The position numbers and the translations under genes were made by a program. From NCBI GenBank assembly GCA_017464645.1, contig JAFTZF010000034.1:1-29413 (forward strand): 29,413 nucleotides of DNA, given 5' to 3'. The DNA is from Lachnospiraceae bacterium (GTDB lineage: Bacteria > Bacillota_A > Clostridia > Lachnospirales > Lachnospiraceae). Position 1 is the stretch's first letter. Each line of letters starts with the position of its first letter. Below, one piece after another: positions 8,079 through 15,472 of the stretch. The notes under the pieces are model-generated. The model did no database searches, was not told the origin of the DNA, and worked only from the letters and a program-made list of their open reading frames with translations.

Positions 8079-8951
8079 TTATCCGCGGGGATGAGCCTTT
8101 GTGTAGATCTCTCTCGCCCTGCTGGAATAAATCATTGTTGTCGAAATATCAGAATGGCCCAGCATCTCCTGAACCACATGCAAATCTGCCCCATTGTCTA
8201 CCAAATGGGCTGCAAAAGAATGACGCAGCGTGTGAGGCGTAATCTCCGCCTGGATACCGGCTTTCTTGGCATACTGCTTCAGCAGTTTCCAAAAGCCCTG
8301 GCGGCTCATCATCGTTCCTGAACAATTAGGGAACAGCACATCACTCTCTGCCTCTCCCAACAGTGCCTGCCTGGACTTGTCCAAATAGCTGCGCAACGCC
8401 TTTTTCGCTTCCTTACCAAAAGGAATAATGCGCTCTTTCTCCCGGTCACGGCACACAATGTACTCCATCTGTAAATTTACATCCGGCTGTTTCAGCGAAA
8501 TCAACTCAGTCACACGAATTCCTGTGGCATATAAAAGCTCCAGCATAGCCCGGTCCCGAATCCCCTTAGGGGTACGGTCGTCCGGCTGCTCCAACAGGGC
8601 TGCCATCTCTTCAATCGTCAAAATATCCGGCAGCTTCTTCTCCACCTTGGGAGCCTTCAGTCCTTCTGCCGGATTTACCAGAATCTTACCATTCTTAAAC
8701 AAGTAGGAATAAAATGCCTTCATGGAAGCAATGCTTCTGGAAACGGTGGCTGCAGATAAGCCCTCTTTTTCCAACACCAGAATATAGGAATTCAGGTTGG
8801 TCTCTGTAACTCCTTCTGCCTGAAAAATATTCTGCTGTTGTAAAAATCTCATCAGCTTGCGCAGGTCACGCTGATAAGAGACTTCCGTGTTTTCAGAAGT
8901 CTTTTTTTCATCATGCAAGTACAAAATAAACTTGCGGATCTCTTGTTCCAT
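8079..8951 (-). CDS. Tyrosine recombinase XerC/XerD-like
   Basis: This 290-residue site-specific recombinase has an N-terminal SAM-like core-binding domain (about 1-95) and a C-terminal catalytic domain. All catalytic residues are recognisable: R146 in ATGIRVTEL, H240 and R243 in HTLRHSF, H266 in LGHSDIS and the nucleophile Y275 in TTMIYS. Length and motif spacing match chromosomal XerD/XerC, which resolve chromosome dimers at dif. No dif-like site or integrated element is visible nearby. A GTG 6 nt further upstream is possible, but GAGGG lies 9 nt before the ATG at 8951, so that start is chosen. It has its own strong promoter. C versus D cannot be decided by eye. Confidence 0.92.
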   Translation of the reverse strand: MEQEIRKFILYLHDEKKTSENTEVSYQRDLRKLMRFLQQQNIFQAEGVTETNLNSYILVLEKEGLSAATVSRSIASMKAFYSYLFKNGKILVNPAEGLKAPKVEKKLPDILTIEEMAALLEQPDDRTPKGIRDRAMLELLYATGIRVTELISLKQPDVNLQMEYIVCRDREKERIIPFGKEAKKALRSYLDKSRQALLGEAESDVLFPNCSGTMMSRQGFWKLLKQYAKKAGIQAEITPHTLRHSFAAHLVDNGADLHVVQEMLGHSDISTTMIYSSRAREIYTKAHPRG

Positions 8952-8998
8952 AAGCACTTTCCCTCAACTGCTTTTCTCATGCAGGTATTATGTCTACT

Positions 8999-9027
8999 AT
9001 TATAGTAACATTTTTTTAGAAAATCAA
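8999..9027 (-). promoter_or_regulatory. Promoter of the xer-aroF transcript
   Basis: A consensus -10 TATAAT (8999-9004) and a -35 TTGATT (9022-9027) are separated by 17 bp on the minus strand. The -35 hexamer is part of a 10-bp sequence (TTGATTTTCT on the minus strand) that is repeated 34 bp upstream at 9052-9061. The rest of the 228-bp spacer to spoIIM is AT-rich with no gene. Confidence 0.8.
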
Positions 9028-9179
9028 TGGTCTTTTTTGGCTTAAAACCAAAGAAAATCAAGGGTTTTTACCATGGCTACAACATGTGGTCCGAAACATT
9101 TTTTGCTCCACCAAATCTTGTAATTCCCACATTTTTTCTTTTTTCATTTTTTTATTTTTTCTTTCAAATCCCTCTGCAT

Positions 9180-9764
9180 TTACATCTTCTTGATCAATGT
9201 TTTCAGAAGCCAGGGATTCACATAGCTCTCCAGTATTGCCCCCACCAAAACCAGACCTGCCGTAACAAGAAAGGCTCCCACATAAACCCCCAGCACCTTT
9301 TTATTCTGGGTCATCTTTTTGTTTTGCGCCATCTCATAAATTCGCAAAAGCCCATATGTAAATGTCGGAAAATAAACGAAATACTGAGGGATCATACTCA
9401 TCAGACAAAGCAGCAGACCTGCCATCCCCAGCTTTGTCACTGCCATGGTCCAGATCAGGCCAAGAGAAAAACCGGTCCAAAGACTGAATCCCAGCACCAT
9501 TATGCTGCCCGCAACAGTCAGACCCATAAGCCACAAAAAAGCCAGGGTGGGAATCCGCAGTTTTAAAATATAGCCCAGCAAATCCAGAGGCGAATATTCC
9601 ATATATTGGTACTTGGAAAAGAAATAGCTGCTCATAAGCATATTGCTGTTTTCTGAATGCCCCAGAAAAATAATATAAAAAACACCTAACCCAAATCCCA
9701 CCAGAAAAAAGGTCAGTAATTTTTTCTTCTTTTCCGCCCGCTCCTTTTCACGCCACAATTCCAT
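9180..9764 (-). CDS. spoIIM: Stage II sporulation protein M (SpoIIM)
   Basis: SpoIIM is a mother-cell membrane protein that works with SpoIID and SpoIIP in septal peptidoglycan remodelling and engulfment. The 194-residue protein has a basic cytoplasmic N-terminus, a first membrane segment at about 15-37, an extracytoplasmic loop, a hydrophobic bundle (about 72-140) and a last segment (about 158-180). It ends with the family-typical ILESYVNPWLL motif. The ATG at 9764 directly follows a T7 run; the ribosome binding site GGGAGGG (9773-9779) lies inside the terminator hairpin that follows proC. A sigma-E-like promoter overlaps the same hairpin, in line with known sigma-E control of spoIIM in Bacillus. 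The spoIID, spoIIP and spoIIGA genes are not nearby. Confidence 0.9.
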   Translation of the reverse strand: MELWREKERAEKKKKLLTFFLVGFGLGVFYIIFLGHSENSNMLMSSYFFSKYQYMEYSPLDLLGYILKLRIPTLAFLWLMGLTVAGSIMVLGFSLWTGFSLGLIWTMAVTKLGMAGLLLCLMSMIPQYFVYFPTFTYGLLRIYEMAQNKKMTQNKKVLGVYVGAFLVTAGLVLVGAILESYVNPWLLKTLIKKM

Positions 9765-9805
9765 AAAAAAAGCCCTCCCATATACTTCAGTATATGAGAG
9801 GGCTT
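9765..9805 (-). terminator. proC terminator that also carries the spoIIM ribosome binding site
   Basis: On the minus strand the arm AAGCCCTCTCATATAC (9805-9790) pairs with GTATATGGGAGGGCTT (9785-9770) with one mismatch and a 4-nt loop, followed by a T run (9765-9771) that ends at the spoIIM ATG. GGGAGGG in the 3' arm is a near-ideal ribosome binding site 8 nt from that ATG. The hairpin therefore both ends proC transcripts and hides the site in any read-through RNA. Confidence 0.9.
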
Positions 9806-9816
9806 AAAAAACATGC
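9789..9816 (-). promoter_or_regulatory. Candidate sigma-E promoter of spoIIM
   Basis: CATATACT (9789-9796) matches the sporulation sigma-E -10 consensus CATACANT at all but one position, and GCATGTT (9810-9816) is a fair match to the -35 KCATATT with a 13-bp spacer. Transcription would begin near 9782, inside the terminator's 3' arm, leaving the ribosome binding site unpaired. The match is by eye; the role is inferred from Bacillus spoIIM biology. Confidence 0.45.
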
Positions 9817-9823
9817 TTTGTCA

Positions 9824-10621
9824 TTAACCAAGCTTCTCAGACTTTTCAAAACACGCTGCACAAGCCTTCATAACAGCACTGCGAAATCCCGCTTCTTCCA
9901 AAGCGGCCACACCTGCGATGGTGGTCCCTCCCGGAGAACACACCTTATCCTTCAGTGAACCCGGATGCTCTCCCGTTTCCATTACCATCTTTGCCGCGCC
10001 TGCCACAGCCTGAGCTGCAAATGCATACGCTTTGTCCCGGGGCATTCCGAACCGGACGGCTCCATCCGCCAAAGCCTCAATAAACATGTATACAAAAGCC
10101 GGAGAACTGCCGCTTGCACATACCACCGCGCTCATAAGCCGCTCTTCCACCTGCTCATACTTTCCGATAGAACCAAACAGCTTCTCAATCACTGCCAGTT
10201 CTTCCCCGGAAAACTCTTCCCGGTTATAAGCAAGTCCTGTCATGCCCTCTCCAATAGCCGCCGGTGTGTTCGGCATAGCCCGGATGATCCGGCAATCTGC
10301 ACCCAGTTCCTCTTTCAGTTTTTCGCTGGTAATCCCAGGCGCCAGAGAAATTACCACATGCCTGGAAGTAACCACATAGTGAATCTGCTTCAATACCGCA
10401 TCATAATACTGGGGCTTCACAGCCAGAATCAAATATTTGCAGTTATTAGCACACTCTGCATTACTGAGCGCATAGGGCACACCGGTCTCTTTCCAAACCC
10501 GCTGCTTTGTCTGGTCAGAAAGTGCTGTAAACACCAGCTCTTCCGGTGCAAAAGCCTGCAGCGCACCTTTTAAAATGGCACTGCCCATATTTCCCATTCC
10601 AATAAATCCGATGGTTGCCAC
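9824..10621 (-). CDS. proC: Pyrroline-5-carboxylate reductase
   Basis: ProC reduces 1-pyrroline-5-carboxylate to L-proline with NAD(P)H, the last step of proline synthesis. The 265-residue protein begins ATIGFIGMGNMGSAILKG, a GxGxxG Rossmann motif. It continues with ILAVKPQYYDAVL, IRAMPNTPAAIGEG (the ProC signature region) and the C-terminal helical dimerisation domain with DKVCSPGGTTIAGV. The length is normal. The start is a GTG at 10621, read from AAGGAGG 8 nt upstream; the nearby ATG is out of frame. No other proline genes adjoin it. It is flanked by terminators on both sides (10665-10695 and 9765-9805), so it is probably a single-gene transcript. Confidence 0.95.
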   Translation of the reverse strand: MATIGFIGMGNMGSAILKGALQAFAPEELVFTALSDQTKQRVWKETGVPYALSNAECANNCKYLILAVKPQYYDAVLKQIHYVVTSRHVVISLAPGITSEKLKEELGADCRIIRAMPNTPAAIGEGMTGLAYNREEFSGEELAVIEKLFGSIGKYEQVEERLMSAVVCASGSSPAFVYMFIEALADGAVRFGMPRDKAYAFAAQAVAGAAKMVMETGEHPGSLKDKVCSPGGTTIAGVAALEEAGFRSAVMKACAACFEKSEKLG

Positions 10622-10664
10622 TTCCCATTCCTCCTTTTGTTTCCTTCAACTTCCGCTATTACGG

Positions 10665-10695
10665 AAAAAGAGGATGTTACTTTCGCAACATCCTC
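10665..10695 (-). terminator. Terminator of rny
   Basis: GAGGATGTT (10670-10678) and AACATCCTC (10687-10695) form a 9-bp stem with an 8-nt loop. On the minus strand it is followed by a T5 tract (10665-10669). It stands about 40 nt after the rny stop. Confidence 0.88.
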
Positions 10696-10736
10696 CCTGA
10701 TTTCTCGCTTTCCTGGTGGTAACTCTGCCTGTCCAA

Positions 10737-12284
10737 TTACTTGGCGTAATCGGTAACACGGCTTTCACGAATTACGTTCACTTTAATCTGTCCCGGATAT
10801 TCCAACTCAGCTTCAATCTGCTTAGAAATATTTCTGGCCATCAATACCATAGAGGCATCATCAACCTGTTCCGGAACAACCATTACTCGAATCTCTCTAC
10901 CTGCCTGAATTGCAAAAGACTTATCTACACCCTTGAATGAATTTGTAATCTCTTCCAGCTGTTTCAGCCGGTTTGTATATGTTTCCAGCGTCTCTCTTCT
11001 AGCACCGGGTCTGGCTGCAGAAATGGTATCTGCTGCCTGTACCAGACATGCGATCAAAGACGTCGGCTCCACATCACCATGGTGGGATTCCACAGCATTG
11101 ATAACAATCGCTGACTCCTTGTATTTCTTACACAAGTCTGCACCAATCTGAATATGGGATCCTTCTACCTCATGGTCAATGGATTTTCCGATATCATGTA
11201 AAAGTCCTGCACGTTTTGCCAGGCGCACATCCACGCCAATTTCACCAGCCAGCAAGCCTGCCAACTGCGCTACTTCTATGGAATGTTTCAAAGCATTCTG
11301 ACCATAACTGGTCCGGAATTTCATTCTACCAAGAAGTCTTACCAGTTCCGGATGAATTCCGTGAACACCAACTTCTAATGTAGCCGCTTCACCTTCCTCA
11401 CGAATCATTACTTCTACTTCTTTTTGCGCCTTCTCTACCATCTCTTCGATTCTTGCCGGATGGATACGGCCATCTACAATGAGTTTTTCAAGCGCAATCC
11501 TTGCCACTTCCCTACGGATAGGATCAAATCCAGATAAAATAACTGCTTCCGGTGTGTCATCAATGATCAGATCAATACCGGTCATGGTCTCCAGAGTACG
11601 AATATTTCTACCCTCGCGGCCAATAATTCTACCCTTCATTTCATCATTCGGAAGCTGTACAACGGAAATGGTGGTCTCTGCCACGTGATCTGCAGCACAT
11701 TTCTGAATCGCAGTCACAACATATTCCTTTGCTTTTTTATCAGCTTCTTCCTTTGCTCTGTTCTCTAATTCTTTAATGAGCACAGCAGTTTCATGTTTTA
11801 CTTCATCTTCAACGGTTTTTAATAAATACTCTTTTGCTTGTTCGGAGGTAAGTCCTGAAATTCTTTCCAGTTCCTGTACTCTCTGGGCAGAAAGCTTCTC
11901 CAATTCCGCAAATTTCTTTGACAGCTGTTCCTCTTTTGCGTTAAAGTTCGCCTCTCGTTTCTCTAAAGAATCTGCCTTCTTATCCAGGGCCTCCTCCTTA
12001 GACAATACCCGGCGCTCATAACGCTGGATCTCTGCTCTCCGTTCCTTGCTTTCCTTTTCGAGTTCATTTCTTGTCTTCAGCGTTTCTTCCTTTGCCTCCA
12101 ACAAAGCCTCTCTCTTTGACCGTTCTGCAGTCTTCAATGCGTCATCTATGATTTCCCTTGCCTTTTCCTCTGCGCTCCCGACCTTTTTGGCACTTATATT
12201 CTTAAGAACGGAAGTTGTTATGAGAATTGTAAGGGGTACCGCGATAACAAGTGCAATTAAAATTGATATAACAATGGTTTGCAC
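10737..12284 (-). CDS. rny: Ribonuclease Y
   Basis: RNase Y is the membrane-anchored endoribonuclease that starts mRNA decay in many Gram-positives. The 515-residue protein has an N-terminal membrane anchor (about 3-25). A long charged coiled coil follows (about 30-200, rich in E, K, R and A), then a KH RNA-binding domain containing [11 protein letters not shown]. The HD phosphohydrolase domain has the metal-binding LLHDIGK and the upstream helix [12 protein letters not shown]. The length matches the family. The start is GTG at 12284 with AAGGAGG 7 nt upstream. A consensus promoter lies between recX and rny, so rny is transcribed on its own, possibly with read-through from recA-recX, the same gene neighbourhood seen in other Firmicutes. 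Confidence 0.97.
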   Translation of the reverse strand: MQTIVISILIALVIAVPLTILITTSVLKNISAKKVGSAEEKAREIIDDALKTAERSKREALLEAKEETLKTRNELEKESKERRAEIQRYERRVLSKEEALDKKADSLEKREANFNAKEEQLSKKFAELEKLSAQRVQELERISGLTSEQAKEYLLKTVEDEVKHETAVLIKELENRAKEEADKKAKEYVVTAIQKCAADHVAETTISVVQLPNDEMKGRIIGREGRNIRTLETMTGIDLIIDDTPEAVILSGFDPIRREVARIALEKLIVDGRIHPARIEEMVEKAQKEVEVMIREEGEAATLEVGVHGIHPELVRLLGRMKFRTSYGQNALKHSIEVAQLAGLLAGEIGVDVRLAKRAGLLHDIGKSIDHEVEGSHIQIGADLCKKYKESAIVINAVESHHGDVEPTSLIACLVQAADTISAARPGARRETLETYTNRLKQLEEITNSFKGVDKSFAIQAGREIRVMVVPEQVDDASMVLMARNISKQIEAELEYPGQIKVNVIRESRVTDYAK

Positions 12285-12330
12285 AGGAGCACCTCCTTAT
12301 TTAGTTTTCATTGTGCAATACAACACTTCA

Positions 12331-12359
12331 ATTTTATACTCATTTTGATATTATGTCAA
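12331..12359 (-). promoter_or_regulatory. Promoter of rny
   Basis: TTGACA (12354-12359) and TAAAAT (12331-12336) with a 17-bp spacer on the minus strand lie 47 nt upstream of the GTG start. The fit is nearly consensus. Confidence 0.85.
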
Positions 12360-12411
12360 GCAAACTCTACTTTTTTAGTGCGGTTTTTTGAAGATTTTTC
12401 CACTCCTGCGT

Positions 12412-12867
12412 CTACTTTGCATCTACTGAAGAAAACAGCACATTTCTCACATCCTCTGATCGGAATCCCCGCCGCATGAGAAATAAATAAAATTTCTGCA
12501 GTTCTTCTCTGGGCGCCGTATCCGGATCGATCCGTTTCTTTTCCATCCACCGCCGAATCAACAGACGCTCATCCTGAATCTCTGTCTCTGCAAAGGCAGC
12601 TTCCACTATCTCTTTGGAAACGCCCTTTTTCAAAAGCAGTTCCTGCTCAATCTGCCGCTTGCTTTTCACCTGACTTTTGCTGGCAATATAGTTTCTGGCA
12701 TACCGCAGGTCATCAATATAGTGATATTGCTTGACATAATCCAGCGCTTCTTCCACCACATCCGGCTCATAATTCTGTGCCAGCTTCTGGCGCAGCTCAG
12801 ACTCCGTCCGGTCCATGCGCTCCAACAAATACAGTGCCCTGTGCTTGGCTTTCTTTCTCTCGTCCAT
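12412..12867 (-). CDS. recX: Regulatory protein RecX
   Basis: RecX binds RecA filaments and limits their activity. This 151-residue, highly charged helical protein shows the three-helix repeats of the family: RALYLLERMDRTESELRQKL near the N-terminus, YVKQYHYIDDLRYARNYI at about 45-62, and QIEQELLLKKGVSKEIV at about 77-93. A C-terminal repeat contains FYLFLMRRGFRSEDV. The ATG lies 6 nt after the recA stop with only a weak AGAAG site, so translation is probably coupled to recA. Being downstream of recA and behind its LexA-controlled promoter, it should be induced together with recA by DNA damage. Confidence 0.93.
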   Translation of the reverse strand: MDERKKAKHRALYLLERMDRTESELRQKLAQNYEPDVVEEALDYVKQYHYIDDLRYARNYIASKSQVKSKRQIEQELLLKKGVSKEIVEAAFAETEIQDERLLIRRWMEKKRIDPDTAPREELQKFYLFLMRRGFRSEDVRNVLFSSVDAK

Positions 12868-12873
12868 TGCTTT

Positions 12874-13908
12874 TTACGCTTCTGTCTTCTTCTCCTTAGC
12901 CGTATTCTGCTCTGCAGGCAGACCGTAGTGCTCCCGTACCTTTGCTTCCACGTCTGCGCAGACAGCCGGATTCTCCTTCAGATACAGCTTTGCATTTTCA
13001 CGGCCCTGGCCGATCTTGTCACCATTGTACGCATACCAGGCTCCGCTCTTGTTGATAATACCTAAATTTGCCGCCAGATCCAGAATATCGCCCTCTTTGG
13101 AAATGCCCTGGCCAAACATGATATCAAACTCAGCCTCTTTAAAAGGCGGAGCAATCTTATTTTTAACTACCTTAATACGGGTATGGTTGCCCACTACTTC
13201 ACCGCCCTGCTTCAGGGACTCTACCCGGCGTACATCCATACGAATGGAAGAATAGAATTTCAGTGCACGTCCACCGGTAGTGGTCTCAGGATTACCGAAC
13301 ATCACACCAATCTTCTCACGCAGCTGGTTGATAAAGATCACAATACAATTGGACTTGCTGATAACAGAAGTCAGCTTTCTCAAAGCCTGCGACATGAGCC
13401 GCGCCTGCAGACCCACATGGCTGTCTCCCATATCTCCGTCAATCTCTGCCTTGGGCACCAATGCCGCTACAGAGTCCACGATCACGATGTCCACCGCCCC
13501 GGAGCGAACCATGGTCTCGGTAATCTCCAGGGCCTGCTCACCATTGTCCGGCTGGGAAATATAAAGATTGTCAATATCTACACCAATATTCTTTGCATAA
13601 GCAGGATCCAGCGCATGCTCTGCATCGATAAAGCCTGCAATACCGCCTCTCTTCTGTACCTCTGCCACCATGTGCAGAGCTACGGTCGTCTTACCGCTGG
13701 ACTCGGGTCCGTAGACCTCAATGATACGTCCCTTGGGCACGCCACCCAGGCCCAGGGCAATGTCCAGGCTCAGAGAACCAGTAGGAACTGTCTCCACCTG
13801 CATGTGATTGCTGGTATCTCCCAGCTTCATAACAGAGCCCTTTCCATACTGCTTCTCAATCTGACCAATGGCTGCGTCAAGTGCCCGTAACTTTTCTTCT
13901 TTTACCAT
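12874..13908 (-). CDS. recA: Recombinase RecA
   Basis: RecA forms filaments on single-stranded DNA, carries out strand exchange and triggers LexA self-cleavage. The 344-residue protein has the Walker [10 protein letters not shown] (67-75), the Walker [18 protein letters not shown], the L1/L2 DNA-binding loops ([20 protein letters not shown] and [18 protein letters not shown]) and [13 protein letters not shown]. The C-terminal tail ([12 protein letters not shown]) is typical and partly acidic. The start ATG at 13908 is preceded by GAAGGAGA. A consensus promoter and a perfect LexA box are immediately upstream, so SOS control is well supported by sequence. recX follows after 6 nt. No intein or insertion is present. 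Confidence 0.99.
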   Translation of the reverse strand: MVKEEKLRALDAAIGQIEKQYGKGSVMKLGDTSNHMQVETVPTGSLSLDIALGLGGVPKGRIIEVYGPESSGKTTVALHMVAEVQKRGGIAGFIDAEHALDPAYAKNIGVDIDNLYISQPDNGEQALEITETMVRSGAVDIVIVDSVAALVPKAEIDGDMGDSHVGLQARLMSQALRKLTSVISKSNCIVIFINQLREKIGVMFGNPETTTGGRALKFYSSIRMDVRRVESLKQGGEVVGNHTRIKVVKNKIAPPFKEAEFDIMFGQGISKEGDILDLAANLGIINKSGAWYAYNGDKIGQGRENAKLYLKENPAVCADVEAKVREHYGLPAEQNTAKEKKTEA

Positions 13909-13964
13909 AATGAAATCTCCTTCTATCCTCTTGTAAAATCACGCTTCATCTCAAACAAATCTTT

Positions 13965-13978
13965 CGAACTTTTGTTCG
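13965..13978 (-). promoter_or_regulatory. LexA (SOS) box of recA
   Basis: CGAACTTTTGTTCG is a perfect 5+5 inverted repeat and matches the Gram-positive LexA consensus CGAAC-N4-GTTCG exactly in both half-sites. It lies just downstream of the recA -10, overlapping the predicted start point, the ideal place for repression. Confidence 0.93.
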
Positions 13979-13986
13979 TTTTTATA

Positions 13987-14015
13987 ATCATATTATACTT
14001 TCAACGCTTTGTCAA
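13987..14015 (-). promoter_or_regulatory. Promoter of recA-recX
   Basis: On the minus strand a -35 TTGACA (14010-14015) and a -10 TATGAT (13987-13992) are separated by 17 bp. The start would fall near 13980 beside the LexA box, about 70 nt before the recA ATG. Confidence 0.9.
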
Positions 14016-14203
14016 GCATCTTTCACCTCTTTTCCCATGACTTTTTGCCACTTACAAAATCTTCTTTTTCTGCAAGTGGTCCGTTTTTTATTTACTTTGG
14101 TTTTCAGGGATTTATACTGCAGAAACTGCAGCTTTTCCTGCGGAAGATGCAGGGAATACAGTCATTATAACAGTTTTCTTCTGCCTTGGGAAGATAGAAA
14201 AAA
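14016..14203 (-). other. Gene-free stretch between recA promoter and asd terminator, possibly transcribed
   Basis: This is most of a 344-bp stretch without a real gene (13909-14252). On the minus strand a TATAAT (14164-14169) with a 17-bp spacer and a TTCCCA (14187-14192) gives a moderate second promoter pointing at recA. Downstream of it are small palindromes: CTGCAG twice, a 5-bp CCTGC/GCAGG stem near 14135-14152, and a 6-bp CCACTT/AAGTGG stem near 14050-14085. It could be a long recA leader, a small RNA, or nothing. No open frame here looks coding. Confidence 0.35.
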
Positions 14204-14230
14204 CCGGCAATAGCTTTTTTCCATTGCCGG
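14204..14230. terminator. Terminator of asd, bidirectional in form
   Basis: CCGGCAAT (14204-14211) and ATTGCCGG (14223-14230) form an 8-bp stem with an 11-nt loop. The minus-strand copy is followed by a T6 tract, ending asd transcripts 22 nt after its stop. The plus-strand copy is followed by CTTTTT. Confidence 0.88.
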
Positions 14231-14252
14231 CTTTTTGAATTCTTCCAATCAA

Positions 14253-15338
14253 TTATTTCTTTGTAATGTAGCCCTGAGCCTTCAGAAGCTCTGCACACAG
14301 TACTGCGCCGCCGGCTGCACCACGAACGGTGTTGTGAGACAGGCCAACGAACTTCCAGTCGTAAACGTGATCCTCCCGGATACGGCCGATGGATACGCCC
14401 ATACCGCGCTCATAATCCACATCCAGTTTTACCTGGGGACGATTGTCCTCTTCCAGATACTGAATGAACTGCTTGGGTGCGCTGGGCAGGTTCAGCTCCT
14501 GGGGAGCTCCCTTGTAATTCACCAGCTTCTCGATCAGCTGCTCCTTGGTGGGGTTCTTGCGGAATTTCACAAATACAGCTGCTGTATGTCCGTTGAGAAC
14601 CGGAACACGGATACACTGGCAGGTGATAACCGGCTCCTGGGCCAGCTTGATCTCACCGTTCTCCAAGGTGCCAAGTACACGCAAGGGCTCTTTTTCGCTC
14701 TTCTCTTCCTCGCCGCCGATGTAGGGAATGATATTCTCTACCATCTCCGGCCAGTCCTTGAAGGTTTTGCCTGCACCGGAAATTGCCTGATATGTAGTAG
14801 CAACTACCTCATAGGGTTCAAACTCTTCCCATGCTTTCAAAGCCGGGGTGTAGGACTGAATGGAGCAGTTGGGCTTAACTGCAATAAAACCGCGGGTGGT
14901 TCCCAGACGCTTCTTCTGAGTCTCAATGATTCCCATGTGATCCGGGTTGATCTCCGGTACTACCATGGGCACATCGGGTGTCCAGCGGTGCGCGCTGTTG
15001 TTGGAAACAACGGGTGTCTCTGTCTTTGCATATGCTTCCTCAATGGCCCTGATCTCATCCTTGGTCATATCTACGGCACTGAATACAAAGTCTACGCTGG
15101 CAGCTACTTTCTCCACCTCGTTGACATTCATAACTACAATATTTTTTACAGCTTCCGGCATGGGAGTATCCATTTTCCAACGTCCGCCCACTGCCTCTTC
15201 ATAAGTCTTGCCTGCAGAACGGGGGCTGGCTGCAATAGTCACTACCTCAAACCAGGGATGATTCTCCAGCAGAGAGATAAATCTCTGTCCTACCATTCCG
15301 GTTCCGCCTAAAATACCAACTTTTAATTTCTCGCTCAT
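14253..15338 (-). CDS. asd: Aspartate-semialdehyde dehydrogenase (archaeal/fungal-like subtype)
   Basis: The enzyme reduces aspartyl phosphate to aspartate semialdehyde with NADPH at the branch point to lysine/diaminopimelate, threonine and methionine. The 361-residue protein starts LKVGILGGTGMVGQRF (nucleotide binding) and has the active-site cysteine C158 in AVKPNCSIQSY, with SGAGKT further on and NGHTAAVFVKFRK carrying the likely catalytic histidine. The VKPNCSIQSY form and the length above 350 place it in the subtype first known from archaea and fungi, not in the E. coli/Bacillus subtype. The ATG at 15338 has AGAGGAGA upstream. It has its own promoter and terminator, so it is likely a single-gene transcript. 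Confidence 0.93.
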   Translation of the reverse strand: MSEKLKVGILGGTGMVGQRFISLLENHPWFEVVTIAASPRSAGKTYEEAVGGRWKMDTPMPEAVKNIVVMNVNEVEKVAASVDFVFSAVDMTKDEIRAIEEAYAKTETPVVSNNSAHRWTPDVPMVVPEINPDHMGIIETQKKRLGTTRGFIAVKPNCSIQSYTPALKAWEEFEPYEVVATTYQAISGAGKTFKDWPEMVENIIPYIGGEEEKSEKEPLRVLGTLENGEIKLAQEPVITCQCIRVPVLNGHTAAVFVKFRKNPTKEQLIEKLVNYKGAPQELNLPSAPKQFIQYLEEDNRPQVKLDVDYERGMGVSIGRIREDHVYDWKFVGLSHNTVRGAAGGAVLCAELLKAQGYITKK

Positions 15339-15365
15339 TTTTTCATTCTCCTCTTAGTTTGTATC

Positions 15366-15417
15366 TGTACGCGCCTTTGTCTTTCTGTCGCGTACATATG
15401 TCTTTCATCAACATATG
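15366..15417 (-). promoter_or_regulatory. Two inverted repeats in the asd leader
   Basis: TGTACGCG (15366-15373) pairs with CGCGTACA (15389-15396), and CATATGT (15395-15401) pairs with ACATATG (15411-15417), both perfectly. They lie between the predicted start point and the ribosome binding site of asd, except that the upstream arm of the second touches the -10. They may be leader RNA stems or operator sites. No known riboswitch fits this 77-nt space. Confidence 0.55.
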
Positions 15418-15443
15418 CTACTCTATTTCCGTAAAAATTGCAA
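15415..15443 (-). promoter_or_regulatory. Promoter of asd
   Basis: TTGCAA (15438-15443) and TAGCAT (15415-15420) are separated by 17 bp on the minus strand. It lies in the 134-nt gap after argH. Confidence 0.6.
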
Positions 15444-15472
15444 CCTTTTTTTGCAAAATTTTAGAAAATCTT

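Noticed and set aside
8079..8951. Integrase of a mobile element
   Set aside because: Length, motifs and housekeeping neighbours fit a chromosomal Xer protein. No attachment repeats, excisionase or phage genes are nearby.
14050..14090. Plus-strand terminator (CCACTT/AAGTGG stem followed by a T6 run)
   Set aside because: The stem is only 6 bp with a large loop, and no plus-strand gene ends nearby.
14235..15311. 358-codon plus-strand open frame
   Set aside because: It is the antisense shadow of asd, created by codon bias. It is rich in Cys, Leu and His, with no domain and no ribosome binding site.
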